Positions 34,485-46,099 are shown, counted from the first letter of the stretch. The stretch is DNA of 64,000 bases from Telopea speciosissima (GCF_018873765.1 NC_057923.1:11234413-11298412), one strand, 5' to 3'. Translations and numbers: made by a program. Notes: a model not told the origin generated them from the letters alone.

Positions 34485-36055
34485 GGGAAAATTACTTGAT
34501 TAACCACTTTTGGGTTTACGTTTACAAAACTACACATTCACAGTTTGAGTTTACAAAATTATCCAAAAATGAGTTTAGGTTTACAAAACTAATCAAAACA
34601 GTGTTAATAATATGGTTTTGGATGATTTTACCCTTTCGCCTCCCCTTCCCGTCGTCTTCTACCTCCCGCCCCTTATTCTTCCTCCTCCTCCTTCTCCACC
34701 TACCCCACCTATATTGGAATCCAACCCTCCATTCCCCTATTCTCCCTTCGCCGCAAACGCTACCCACACCTATTCTCTCTTCTTAGCACCCCATCGTCGT
34801 GCAACTCCGACCGTTGCACCCCTATCCACTCCCCGCCCCTGTTTTCACTTCTCTGCAAATACTCCCTTCGATGCTCACTTGGGCGACCCCTGTTACACCC
34901 CTGTAACCCCACTGCCCTGCAACCCCATCCACCTGTTTACCCGCACGGATGTATGTCTGAACTTTTCAGGCTGTGTCTCCTCGCTAATAGCTTCTGGGAT
35001 TCTTCTGCTACGAAAGAAGTATGGATAAATGAAGGAGTGGATGTAGATTTAAAGAGAGAGGATGGTGGGTGGAGGCGGAGCCTTTGTTTTAGTGTTGAAG
35101 AAAGTGGAGAAATCATATGAGGGGTGGATGGAGAGAGAGAGGGGTTGGTGAGTTGGGGCGGTGCCTCTGTTTTTCATATTAAGGAGTATGGCGAGGTGAA
35201 GTAAAGGGTGGATGGAGAGTTACAGTGAGAGAAGATGGTGGGTGGAGGGGGAGCCCCAATTTTTTGTATCGAAAGAGAGGATAGGGAGACGATAGGGAGA
35301 GAGAGGTTCCAATAGGAGCAGTAGGTTTCTTTGCAAATTTGGTAAGAACTAAAACCGGAATGCCCAGTTTTTTCTTCAATGCTCGAGGTGCCTCTTGCTG
35401 CTTAGCTTATGGTAAATCACTGATACTAGTTTCATCCTCTTTCTCTCTCCAACAGAAGCCAGGATTAGTCTTGAATGGGTGTAAGTGCATTTTATATTTG
35501 AATGACCAGATCTACACTTCCTCTGCTATTTCTTCCTTCATAGTCACAGGTACAACACACACTTCATGAACTTTCTTTGAAAATTCTCCGGCGTTTATGA
35601 TTATTGAACCGCTTTCATCCCTCTTCATTTACTACACCAACATTAAACCGCTTCAGGAGGTATTAATTTCTTTGGGTTTGTGCTCTCTGGTAATGAAGAT
35701 GATGATGGTGATACCCAACTCTATTCGATATCGAGCTCCATCATTCTTTCCCGGCGAAAACTATGATGATGCCAAGATTGTACCAAAGACCCTTGTCATG
35801 TAAGGGCAAGCTGGCGCTGCACTAATAGGGGTGTTGCCGGTAATGGAGCTTTGGGGGTGTTGCCGTCAACAGAGCTTGCGGGATTGTGCAAAGGCGGGGA
35901 AGAAGAGTGATGGCTAGATTGTAGGAAAGGGTATAAATGTCCAGATACATATATGAATTGATAGAATCACTGTTTTGGATATTTTTGTAAACCCAATCTG
36001 TGAATGCATAGTTTCGTAAAAGGAAACCAAAAGTAGCTAATCAACTAATTTTCCC
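34485..36055. mobile_element. Mutator-like element with long TIRs and intron-containing cargo
   Basis: Ends GGGAAAATTACTTGATTAAC and AATCAACTAATTTTCCC are inverted for ~150 bp. A perfect 9-bp TSD AAAAACTTT lies at 34476-34484 and 36056-36064, and the unit 1 paralogue near 14108 is empty. No transposase is seen. The interior has a C-rich section (34640-34960), three diverged ~110-bp purine-rich repeats starting near GATGGTGGGTGGAGG (35060-35300), and at 35330-35660 plus-strand sequence that looks spliced. In that part, exon-like blocks are separated by GTAAATCACTG...CTCTCCAACAG and GTACAACAC...CCGCTTCAG. One block reads KPGLVLNGCKCILYLNDQIY. I do not recognise the donor gene. Confidence 0.88.
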
Positions 36056-36064
36056 AAAAACTTT

Positions 36065-36461
36065 CAAAGTCGTCAGACAGAGACTGTTGAACTTGGAACA
36101 GTTTTTAATTAAAGATGTTGAGTTATTGTTGACGTCACATCTGATGATGATGATGATGCTGTGATGCAAAAAACTGGGCCCACCATTGCATTTGCATTGC
36201 ATGAATCATTGAAGGATCACGGCGCCGTTATAAGTCAAGTCTTCCTTTCTAAGTTTGGGCAGTTATTTAGAAACATTTGACATTTTGACCCTGCAAAACC
36301 TAAGCCCGGCCATAACTGACCACGTTTGGACCAAGGAAGGGAAGTGGAACCCCATAGTAAGCTAGGGTTGCCTTTCATACAGTTTCCAAAAGGTCCCACA
36401 TTTCCCTCCTGACTGCCTTGCCTTGCCTTAGCCACAGAGTTGGGGCTACTGGAGACCTGAG

Positions 36462-36501
<40 letters not shown>

Positions 36502-36755
36502 CTTGCCTTGCCTTGCCTTGCCTTGCCTTAGCCACAGAGTTGGCGAGACTTGAGAGAGAGAGAGAGAGAGTAGTTGATCTCATTTAAGAGCTTGAATAAC
36601 CACAACGATATTAAGTACCCCATGAACGGTGGATCCCACATGCGAAGATGTGCGATGCATGCGAACACGAAACACCCCAATGAAATATTTCATGAAAAAA
36701 TTATCAAACATGTGTTATAAGGACGTGGGTCCTATATATGTTTTTTTTAAGAGAG
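36065..36755. other. Unit 2 non-coding sequence
   Basis: Matches 14130-14475 and 14700-14990. It contains a CTTGC/CCTTG short tandem run (36413-36427, 36502-36530) and a (GA)n microsatellite (36466-36500). Confidence 0.6.
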
Positions 36756-36960
36756 AAAGTACGGTATTGGATCGCATGTAACGATAGGGTTTGTAACACA
36801 TCATCTGAATGCCCGTAATGCTCGGGCACGTAGCCCAACACACAGGCGGGGTGTTGGGCTGCATGCCCAAACACCTTGGGCCATTGAATGTGCTCTACAC
36901 TCCCTCGCGCTACAGAGGAACCCAACACCCCTGTACCCATATACAAATTCACATAATATG
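36756..36960. repeat. GC-rich palindromic repeat, unit 2 copy
   Basis: Paralogue of 16705-16935, with arms around GGGTTTGTAACACA and AGCCCAACAC. Confidence 0.6.
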
Positions 36961-37319
36961 ACCAATGCAATCTCAGGAATTTCCGCCTTTCTATGAAGAC
37001 ATGACGGTCAATTCACAATGTCTTGTGTCTGAACACACGAGTTGCGCACCACACAACCACCGTTCTCTGTCTCTCTCTTTTTTCTTTTATTTATTCTCTT
37101 AACACATGTCAAATGTCATGTGAACAACTTATCATTTTGCGTACAAGAAGATTCCTTGGACTCTAAAACAAGAAGTGACTTCTCAGACAGCAGCAAGGTC
37201 TGGGAAAGGTTTTTTTCTTTTCTTTTAATTTCTTGTTGCTCATCACAAGAGAGAGAACAAAAGAGGGATAGGGAGAATTAGGCACTTTGATCTTCTCTGC
37301 GTGATGTAGGGAAATGCAT

Positions 37320-37520
37320 GGTTTTAGGGTACGGTATTGGAATTGGTATCGTTAACCTACAAAATCGATATGATATTGATACGATATTAGCCTAGATCGG
37401 TTGTATAAGACAAATTTGCCCCTGATTCTTCTTTAAAAATGAGTTTTTTTTTTAACATTTTTATCCCTTGTACAAACTGTGCTACCGATACAGTATCGGC
37501 ATGGTATCGATATCGATGAT
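37320..37520. repeat. TATCGG/CGATAC dispersed repeat copy
   Basis: Paralogue of 17815-18020, beginning GGTTTTAGGGTACGGTATTG. Confidence 0.55.
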
Positions 37521-38503
37521 TAGAAAAGATTTTGGATATGTCATCTTTTGTTGAAGAAAACAGCACCATCATAGAACACTTGGATGTTAGATCTCACCGA
37601 TTCGCCTCTTCTCCCCACCCAAACAAAACAAAAACAAAAAAACTTGAAATGATTCATTGATTCATACAACTCATCTATTTATTGAGATCGATGCTTAGTG
37701 GAAACAGATCCATGCTAAGAAAAGCAAAAACTGAAAAATCTATATTTTGTTTCTAGGAATTTTTTGTTTTTTTTTGGGTGCTAGAATTTAGCCCACTAGG
37801 AGTGACCCATATGCCACAAGGGATCCACTAGGAACAAACCCATGAATGGGCCAAGAGTCTAGGACAACAGATTCACAAGGAACAGGAAAGGCCCACAAAT
37901 GACCAACACTTATTTCGGGCGATCTTTGCGCGCCTCATTGTGCGTAGGATGCACACGAAAGTAGAGGCTGACGGAAGTAGAGGATGTCAATTCAAACCAT
38001 ATTATAGGAATTTTATTAACCACTAATTCAAGTCAAAATAAAGTTCAAAAATGACAACTCAAGAAAAAGAGAAAAGATAAGAAAACAAAGACTTTTAAAG
38101 ACATAAAAAAGATACAAGAACATGAGAAAGAACAAAAAGAAAAGAAAGGAACCAACGGAAACTTTATGGCATGAAAAGACAAAGAAGATATGGAAAGACG
38201 TACATGGGGGGTTAAACCTAATTAATAACTCTCATTTGTTAAATCGAATCTGATTGGATCAGTCGACTTGTTGCATCAAGGCCGACCCACTAAAACGAAA
38301 TAATCCCAAATTTGTTGGCTCTTGTGGTCCGGAATGTCTTCTTGTATATGGTCTTTTGTTGCCTCCTCACCAAGGAAACTAAAGGCAAGAAGACTCCAAG
38401 ACTTGGTGCGTAGAGAGGAGGTAAGAAAACAATAAAAGCTGCTCAAAGACTTCAGAGGATAACCTCCACTTGTGTTTACACTTGAAGAGATAGACAATAA
38501 ATG

Positions 38504-38506
<3 letters not shown>
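37521..38506. other. Unit 2 non-coding sequence with an empty Pack-MULE site
   Basis: Matches 18020-18215, 20157-20290 and 21535-22150. At about 37748-37790 the sequence shows the uninterrupted state of the site occupied by Pack-MULE 1 in unit 1. No gene is seen. Confidence 0.75.

Positions 38507-38547
<41 letters not shown>
38507..38547. repeat. (TG)n microsatellite, expanded
   Basis: About 20 TG units, against nine at 22164-22182. Confidence 0.9.
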
Positions 38548-38548
<1 letters not shown>

Positions 38549-38884
38549 GGGGGAGTGGGAAATTATCTCCTCCAGTATTCTGCCCGGCCCAATTCTCCAA
38601 TTCCTCTTGGACAGAGTCCTTTTTCCCACAACTTCCTATCAATTTAACAGTTATAATGACCAAACCATAAGTTCACATGTCCACAGTGTTTCTGTTGAAA
38701 AACTCTCTTTTTTTGTGGAAAAGAAACAAGTTGAATGGAATTGAAAATTTGTGGCAAGATAGGAAACCTCTTTTCTCTTATATATCAAAGCTAGGAAATT
38801 TGATCTCCCAACTACATTTTTCCATTGCAATAAAAGGCAAGAGAAGATATGAAAACGTTAACAGATCTACATCATTTTTAAAAT

Positions 38885-39012
38885 GGGTAAATTACACGTC
38901 ACCCCTGATTTTCAAATGAAACTCAAATCAACCCCTAGTTTTTGAAGGATGAGTATTTTCAAAAACCAGGGGGTGATTTGAGTTTGGTTCAGGAGGTGAC
39001 GTGTACTTTACC
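38885..39012. mobile_element. Internally deleted Mutator-like MITE (near-pure hairpin)
   Basis: Same insertion as 26783-27163, but the central ~250 bp is missing. The arms (TCAAATGAAACTCAAATCA and TGATTTGAGTTTGG) now almost touch and form a ~60-bp-arm palindrome. Flanks TTTTAAAA match. Confidence 0.8.
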
Positions 39013-40293
39013 TTTTTTAAAACTGTGTCTAACCCTAGCCATTATATCACAGTAGACATTATTTCACAAAGAACCTTTTTACTTGAGCAAGTGGTGGGTT
39101 GGGGACTATTGAGACTCCACACCCAATGACTTAACCTTTTTAATCGAATTTGTGTTGGGGTTTCACACAAAAGTAATTAACATTGGATGTGAAGGATGAG
39201 TTTTCACCGATGATTTTAGATCGACTGTATTGGTCGATCTATATCGATATCAACGGTGATCGATACTGTTATGTATAATTCGTATTAGGCAACAAGATGG
39301 TGTTTTTTAAAAATTTTGGCAGACTCTAACCAATATTGTCCAATAAGTATTAACTATTAGGGTATGATGTCTTGTATGCCATTCCTTGCATTAGAGACTG
39401 ATTCCAAATGATCGTTAAAAGGTCATAGGATCCGAAAGATAGCCATAAACAATTATAACCCTATTCTTCATTGATTGTGAAACAGATCTCATCTCATCTC
39501 ATCTCATCATGAACATAGACAATTTTTTTTAATCACAAAAATCTTAGTGTTCACATTATTGTATAATTGTTTGTTTACAGTTTCATTATTTTCTGCAACG
39601 TTTTAAAATCTCGTTTTTTTTTTCCACCATTACCTCTGCTTAGAATTTCCTTAGAACAGTTTTTTTTTAGTCCCATCAAGACTGGCCCAATAAAAAAATG
39701 TCCCAAATTTGTTGTCTCTTGGTCTTGAATGTGGTCAAGTTACGATGGCGTACCTGAGTACGTGAGTCTTGTGTTGCTTTCTGGGGTATTCATTCACGAG
39801 TTCAGATCTGCTACTCACATAGAGACGGATGTGTGTAGACTTGCAGAAGACTTGACCATGAGGGGAGAGAGAGAGAGAGAGAAAGAACAAGATATAAAAA
39901 AAGCGGCTGAAAACTTTGGAGGATAACGTCCAATTTTCACACCTTTTCTCTCTTTGTTTCATTGGAAATTGGAATCTTCAAGAAAACGATTGGTTTGAAA
40001 CAGGTGTCGAGTTCTCAGAGTTTCACTTAAACCAAGTCGTAGTAGTCCACATCTTTCAACTTTGAAGGAACGACTGGAGTAATCTTAATTTATCAGAAAC
40101 CCAAGGTGACCTCTGCGTGTGTTTTGTTTAATTTTTATTTCTATTTTTCAGAAATAATTTGTAGACCTAAAATAGAAAGTGTTTGGTTGCTACTTCAATT
40201 CAAAGAATGTATTACAAAAATGAAAAATAGGTTTGGCATTCTTATTCTTAATGGGTCTTCCTAGGTGTCAGTATGCCTAGTGAAGTATAATAT
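39013..40293. other. Unit 3 non-coding sequence
   Basis: Follows 27164-28480. It contains a small GA microsatellite at 39866-39884 and four ATCTC units at 39487-39508. No gene is seen. Confidence 0.6.
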
Positions 40294-40307
40294 TTCACTA
40301 TTTGTAA

Positions 40308-41351
40308 TTTTTTTTATTTTTATGAAAAGACTTTATTAACGATGGAACAATGTTCCAATATAGTCACCATACAAAGCAAGAGAAATAAACTGGGGAGGGG
40401 GAGAAGAAAACCAACTTGAAACTAATTGAGAAGACACTGCATACGCTGCCAAAAAATCAGCCACCGCATTAGCCTCTCTTAAAGAGTGAGAGAACCTAAT
40501 GTCATCAAAAGCGGTAACCAAATTGAAGCAATCATTGATGATAGTCCTGATTCACCAAGGAATGGTTTCTGAATAGCCGCTTAGAAGACGCATCACTAAG
40601 AGATTGTCTGTTTGAAAGATCACCTTTCTTAAATTGAGTGACTGAGCCATCAATAATGCCTTTCGAACCGCCAAAGCTTCGGCCACCAAGGCAAAATTCC
40701 ACCCAATTCCTTCCGAAAAGCAACAAATGAAATTAGAGTTTGAGTCTCGACAGACTCCCCCAATCCCAGCATTGCCCGGATTACCCAAGCTAGCTCCATC
40801 GATGTTGAATTTCACAAATTGCTGAGGCGGGGGAAACCAGCGGACCAATCTTGTTGACTGAAGCAAAATGGAATTGATTAGCAACCTCCTTGGCTCTTCT
40901 GATGGATCTAAGAACAATCTCATTAGGATTGAAGATTTGTTGTCGGAAAGTCCAATCTCAATAACTGATCCATATGTTCCAAATAATATTGCAGCAAAAG
41001 GCAATAAACAAGATGTTGTCTTTCTCTGAGTTGTTCTAACCTTTGATGAGAATGCGTAAAGCCGAGCTAAATAGTTGATTCCTGAAGAGATGAATTAACC
41101 TCGCTTGATGCCATACGTACCGAGTCTTAATGCAGCCACCAAACAGATGCTCCATAGATTGATTATGATCCATGCAAAGAGTGCATAACGGACTTAGATT
41201 CAGCCCCTGATTAATGAGAAGATCAGGTAGAAGAAGCTTGTTATGAAGAATTTTCCATACAAGATGTTGCACCCTAGGGACAGAAGGGATGTGCCAGATC
41301 TTGAGCCAAAGTGAATCGTTATGATGTGAATTGCCATTCATAGTGATGCTG
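40308..41351 (-). mobile_element. 5'-truncated L1 LINE insertion
   Basis: Bounded by a perfect 14-bp TSD, TTCACTATTTGTAA, at 40294-40307 and 41352-41365. The T-rich left end is the poly-A tail of a minus-strand LINE. The paralogous sites at about 4195 and 28480 read through TTCACTATTTGTAACTT without the insert. The body encodes the L1 C-terminus (next entry). Confidence 0.95.
40336..41351 (-). pseudogene. L1 ORF2 C-terminus: zf-RVT and RNase H-like domains
   Basis: From high to low coordinates, the zf-RVT segment is first: LWLKIWHIPSVPRVQHLVWK, then LCTLCMDHNQSMEHLFGGC with its spaced Cys/His residues. After frame breaks near 41036 and 41004, the plant L1 RNase H-like domain follows: VKFNIDGASLGNPGNAGIGG, then VAEALAVRKALLMA and VIFQTDNLLVM. 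A final block LREANAVADFLAAYA ends before GDYIGTLFHR. Several stops and shifts make it non-functional, as expected for a 5'-truncated copy. Reverse transcriptase and endonuclease are not included. Confidence 0.9.
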
Positions 41352-41832
41352 TTCACTATTTGTAACTTGGTAGTACATGGGTTAGTCCATGTGATAAAGG
41401 ACCCCACATACATCTCAATGGCCAAATTTTAATCCAAAGTAAGCAAAGAAAATTGCTAAAACATTGATTCAATGTTTTAGTAAAATTACCAAAATGCCAT
41501 AAAATGAAGATGAATATAAAATATAAAATGATTTTTTTTTTTTTGTATTTTTAGCTACTTCCTCGAGGGTTTGCAAGGAGAGAGAGAGAGAGAGAGAGAG
41601 AGAGCACTATTTTGGCATGGCAAATCTTTGGCAAGAATCCGTCTCCAGCAATTCCTAAAGAGTTGCAGCAAGGGACTCATCCACCTTCCCTGGTTCTATA
41701 TCTTGGAAATGGGGAATGATGAGTGGCTCTTGGCTTATTTCTTCTAGAATTATCTCAATGACCATGCAACCATGTAACAAATCTCATTAACAAGTTTGTG
41801 CGAAATAGTCAAAAACAATTTCTGCATGAGAA

Positions 41833-41966
41833 GTGGTCAAGTGCCTAGTGCACTTGGTAGCTAGTGGTGCACAAAGGCCCATTGCTACCAGGAGGTCTTG
41901 AGTTCAAGTCTCCTGGTTCACATCCTACATCCCCCACCCTACCTATCAAAAAAAAAAAAAAAAAAA
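41833..41966 (+). mobile_element. tRNA-derived SINE
   Basis: A 134-bp insert with an A-box-like CTTGGTAGCTAGTGG, a B-box-like GAGTTCAAGTCTCC and a 3' poly-A of ~20. It is flanked by a perfect 13-bp TSD, TTCTGCATGAGAA, at 41820-41832 and 41967-41979. The paralogous sites near 4670 and 28958 lack it. Pol III promoter boxes followed by an A-tail define a plant SINE. The promoter may be active, but that cannot be told from sequence. Confidence 0.93.
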
Positions 41967-42192
41967 TTCTGCATGAGAAATCATATAAGCTCATCAGCTA
42001 TTTCCAGATTTCTATTTAAAAGAAATAAGGGGTAGAAATCATACAAAACGATTGTAGAAATAGAATTAAGACAGAGAAACAGAAATAGAAATCATACCAA
42101 AGACTGCCTTAGCATTCAGCTTCCAATGTTGGTTCTAGTTGGATAAATTACTTTGCTAAAGTCAGCATATATTTACGAAGATAGCAGCATTT

Positions 42193-44155
42193 TCTTCGTC
42201 CTCTTCAATTCCTTCATCTGTTTGGTGATCTCTCCGGAGTTTGCGTGCAGGAATCCCTCACATAATCATGTTTATCTGGCGTCCTTTGATTGGGGCATTA
42301 CCCATTAGAGAGGAGCTTGCGAAGTGATCACCTTAAGATAGTCATTTTGCTATTCTATTGCACTTATGAATTCCTTCGCTTATCGCTTGCATCTTTATCA
42401 CATGATTGGTATCGATCATATTCAAATTGTACCTCGAAAGTAATGGAGTTTGCATTTCGTAATGATTTCTCCAATGTAATAGTATTTACCCTCTGATGAC
42501 TGTCCATGCACCCTCTCCTCTAAGGAATTTTTCATGGTCTTTAATTTTAATTGTTTTATTTTGCCACTTGACAAATTCCATTTGGTTTGAATTTGACAGA
42601 ACATGAGAACAGGAAACCTTCGGTGTCTATTTATCTACAAAATTCCAGCCTACACTTGCTGGCGTAGAGAACCCATCCCGTATAATTAACTTTGTAATTT
42701 AAACCATTTTATTTTCTTGTTTTTTTTTAATTTTCATGCAATACCATTTTTAGTTTGACTCTAAGCTCATCTGGTGAAATTGCCTCCAAAACCAGTGACT
42801 CTAATGTTGACCTGGATTATAAATCCATTGGTTTGCAATCTCTTGTTGTTGAAAGAATTGAAACAAGGGAAGGAAGAAGGGGAAGAACTAGGTTTTACAA
42901 GATTGGGTCTTTACCTTTTCAGGAGTGAGTTTGGCAATGTAAAAATCCAGGGAATAAGTGGAGATGGAAATTTGCTTTATTCAGGAAAATAGTAAAAATG
43001 TTTCAGGGTTGTAACAATGTAAATAATAAATTAAAAATAATCATCCAATTTATGAGGAAAATAGAGTCCTTCCAACAGAAGAAAAAGGAGACCTTGGAGA
43101 TCCAATTTAAACCTAGGTCTCTCTACTCACTGATTCAAAGGCTACTTTTGAGAAATGCTATGAACATCAAATATATAATATATTATTTTTAGGATTAAGA
43201 ATATGTAATACATACACATAGCATAAATATTATACACATATTCACCAAAAATATACGAAAACTTCAAAGAAAATTGCTCAATATATCTGAAAAGTTAATG
43301 GTCCCTCGATGGAAATGGCACCGAACCACAGTGTGATAAATATTGTTTCCTTACAACCATCTTAACTGGTAGAAACACAAAAAGCAATAAATGAAAATAT
43401 GTCAAGCCAAAAATTCAATAGCAGAAGATAGATTGCCAACATTGTTGACTGCATGCATGGCTCTCTTTTGTTTAAAGGTCCACATAAATTATTGGACATG
43501 ACAGAGAGGAAAAGAATTGATAACCTCTTTTGATTGCGTTTATCTGCATCTTTGTTGACAAGCTCATTGGCCCTGCTACAGAGGAGTTGCTAATCCTGTA
43601 ATCACATAATAAAGAGCAAGATCAAATGCCTTACCACTTGAAATCCATTCCTGACCCAACAAAGACTAAGCAACAAGCACCCTATTAAAACAGATTACTA
43701 TTCTAAGGTCATCTGATAATGTTCATTGAAATGTCATTTATACAATCAAGTGAATCAACAAGGATGCAGAAAATTAAGGAGAAAGGAGTACCCAGCCACT
43801 CAATTAACTGATGGGTCTCACCGCACTTGGAAGGATTCGCATCCAATTAAGGGGCCAATAAATAGTTAGATGGGGTTATCTCATTAGTTAAGAAATTGAA
43901 TTGGTGAAGTCCTCACTTTTTTTATTCCATATATGTCTCCTTGTTAGGTTCAACATGAGCACTCAGATGCCAAACCGAGAATTATCGTGAAGCAATTACA
44001 AATGTTCACCATCCGCGCCAAGGGAATTTCAGGCCAACTTTCAGATCTATAGGAATGATTGGGTGAGAAACATGAGAAATTACCAATTCTACTTTCTACT
44101 ACTAGAATATACAACATGCAGTTCTCAGATTACATCTCCTTGACTATTTCTTTCT
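42193..44155. other. Unique-looking sequence without a supported gene
   Basis: After the unit 3 break at 42192 the sequence changes to CTTCGTCCTCTTCAATTCC. It could be intronic or UTR sequence of an unseen gene. One exon-like block on the minus strand (43525-43595) is noted under rejected items. No repeat family was recognised. Confidence 0.5.
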
Positions 44156-44159
44156 CCAA

Positions 44160-44440
44160 TTCATATACAAAAACAAAAACAACACCAATAGACTCAACCT
44201 TATCCCAACTTAATGGTGTCGGCTACATGGATCCAAACAAAGTAGGGAAAACAGAGTTTTAACCAAAAAAGGACAGAAAAGATGCGGGGCAAAGAGGGAT
44301 GGGGAAAGAGATGAGAAATGAAAAAAGAAAAAAGACAAATGAAAAATGTGAAATAAATAGAAAAATAAAATATAGTAAGAGGGGAGAGGCACAGCCCAGC
44401 ACGTGGGGACAATCTCAGCTAAATGGGGTCTACGACATGG
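44160..44440 (-). mobile_element. RTE-derived tails (two tandem cores)
   Basis: Two copies of the RTE 3' core in reverse orientation: CCCAACTTAATGGTGTCGGC near 44203 and CAGCTAAATGGGGTCTACG near 44416. Each is followed by ACATGGATCC. An A/C-rich run (44165-44185) precedes the first. They resemble 421-487 and the full element's 3' end at 61245-61317. The purine-rich spacer has no coding content. Confidence 0.6.
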
Positions 44441-45720
44441 ATCCTTGCCCTCCAATATGCTCTGTCCGAGGTCATATGCTCCACAAAAATGTTCCATCCA
44501 TTCCACTCTCTTTTACAATCTGTCCCTTCAAGTGCACTCATCTAATTGAAGTGAATATGAATTTATTATATTAACAACCCTTCTTCTCCAAAAACAAGTT
44601 TAGTTGGTATTAGTTATCACCTATTTTCTAGAAATCCAAAATTCATACTCATACTTCATTTCTATTATTTTCTTCCATACGCAAGTTCTGAAGACCATCA
44701 ACCTTGCCATATATTTTCTTATTTTGGGTAAATGTACTGCTGCTTTTAACCTCAACAGTGATAACTCTGATATCTGTTCCATCACCAAATTACTTGAAAC
44801 TCTTCTTAACAGTATTATTAAAATATAACTCCTGCAGCATTGTGCTTAATGGATTCAATGTCTTGAGTGTTGGTTTGTACTCTATTAGCAAAAGGGGATA
44901 AAATGGGGATTTAATAATTTATGAACACCTTACCTAACAACAGTCATGAATCAACACAACTCGGAAAAAGTAAAGCTCTACGAGATTATTTTGCTTCTCT
45001 TCGAAGGCTATTGATTATTGTTAAAGTGGAGCTGCTATATTTCCACTCTAATTTAATTCTCTACCAATTCCAGCTCTTATCTGTCCATGTTCCCATATTC
45101 CAAGCTGCTAAGGGAATCCTACTCTATTAGGACCCTTGCCCATCCATAGTGCATGAACCTATGCCCATTTCTCATCACTGTAACAAGTTATTAATGCAGT
45201 ATTAAATCCAAGTGGCACCCAAAATATAAAACATAAGGTGAACCGAACAAAACCTTCCTAAAGAACTGCTGTCACCTGGACCCATGGCCCAATCTATGGA
45301 AAAATGATATATACAATGCCTGGTAAATCAAAGATCAATTCGCAAACAATAAGTACACCATCTAATCAAGTGCATAGCAGTTATAATGAATGAAGAGGAA
45401 CACAACCAGTAACACTATCACGACACAAGTTTAACCTCAGGTAATGCATTGAGACCAATAGACTAGTTTCCACCAACATGAAATGTACATTGCAGGGGGT
45501 TGTACAATCGTTCAGATAAGTTCTTAGCAAAAAGGATATAGAGACTTTCCATTAGCATAAGTTTTGGCGTTCCTGGAAGAACATATGGGTGGCAGAACGA
45601 ATTTCCATGTAATCTGGACTTCATTTTCTCCCATGTTACAATAGATTACTTACCTTACAATGGCCTATCTGCTTCACTTTGACATTCAGAAGACTGGGCA
45701 AAAAAAAAAAAAAAAGGGCC
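44441..45720. other. No recognisable gene
   Basis: A/T-rich sequence with scattered short open frames and no family motif, tandem repeat or clear inverted repeat. Confidence 0.5.
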
Positions 45721-45724
45721 TATC

Positions 45725-45960
45725 TGCTTGAATCTGGTCCAATCTGGTCCCAACAGATCGTGGTATGTCCCTTTAAATGAGTAGCAGCAAACTTTACCCT
45801 TTTCTGATCTGGCATGTTTTTGCAATCAAAAAGCTTTTCTAAACTATTAAGCCAGTTCAGAAATTCTTCAGGGTCTAGTCTCCCACAACCCTAACGCCTC
45901 CTTCGTTACACGCCAGGTTCGATAAGGCAGTTTCAACCATAGTTTCAAAATATTTTGGGT
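45725..45960 (-). pseudogene. Gypsy gag fragment (minus strand)
   Basis: On the minus strand the sequence reads PEEFLNWLNSLEKLFDCKN, PDQKRVKFAATHLKGHTT and ICWDQ. This is the N-terminal part of a plant Ty3/gypsy Gag (retrotrans_gag type, usually ...A.WWDQ). Only ~60 residues are readable, and the flanks are frame-shifted. It faces away from a second Gag fragment on the plus strand at 46100. Confidence 0.75.
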
Positions 45961-46099
45961 TTTGACCAAACCTGCTCTGAAAGAGGAGTTAAATTAGATG
46001 TCCTTGATTTATATGGGACAATAACTCAGAGCAATACTTTCGACAGGATTCATACCTGGAGACTTTATCCGGTGGTACAGGTTGATTGAGACCATGAAA

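Larger units (their letters stand above)
22410..38605. repeat. Segmental duplication, unit 2
   Basis: Begins with TTGAGAATAGTCTTATACT, as at 230 in unit 1, and ends inside the MITE matched by 22208-22250. It contains one Copia remnant and one bHLH gene where unit 1 has one Copia and two bHLH genes. Limits were judged by eye. Confidence 0.8.
38606..42192. repeat. Segmental duplication, unit 3 (partial)
   Basis: Starts at GGACAGAGTCC, equivalent to 26498, and follows unit 2 up to the position where the Copia fragment begins in units 1 and 2 (4893, 29178). The Copia and bHLH parts are absent. Extra sequence in unit 3 is an L1 fragment and a SINE. Confidence 0.85.

Noticed and set aside
34612..35028. 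Proline-rich 138-codon open frame inside the 34485-36055 element
   Set aside because: C-rich low-complexity sequence with overlapping frames; may be part of cargo but cannot be supported as a gene.
41833..41920. Possible tRNA gene
   Set aside because: A/B-box-like motifs are present, but there is a poly-A tail and TSD and I could not fold a full cloverleaf; it is a SINE.
43525..43595. Exon-like block on the minus strand (reads SNSSVAGPMSLSTKMQ) with AG and GT borders
   Set aside because: I recognise no family and found no partner exons with matching phase nearby; a single short block is not enough.
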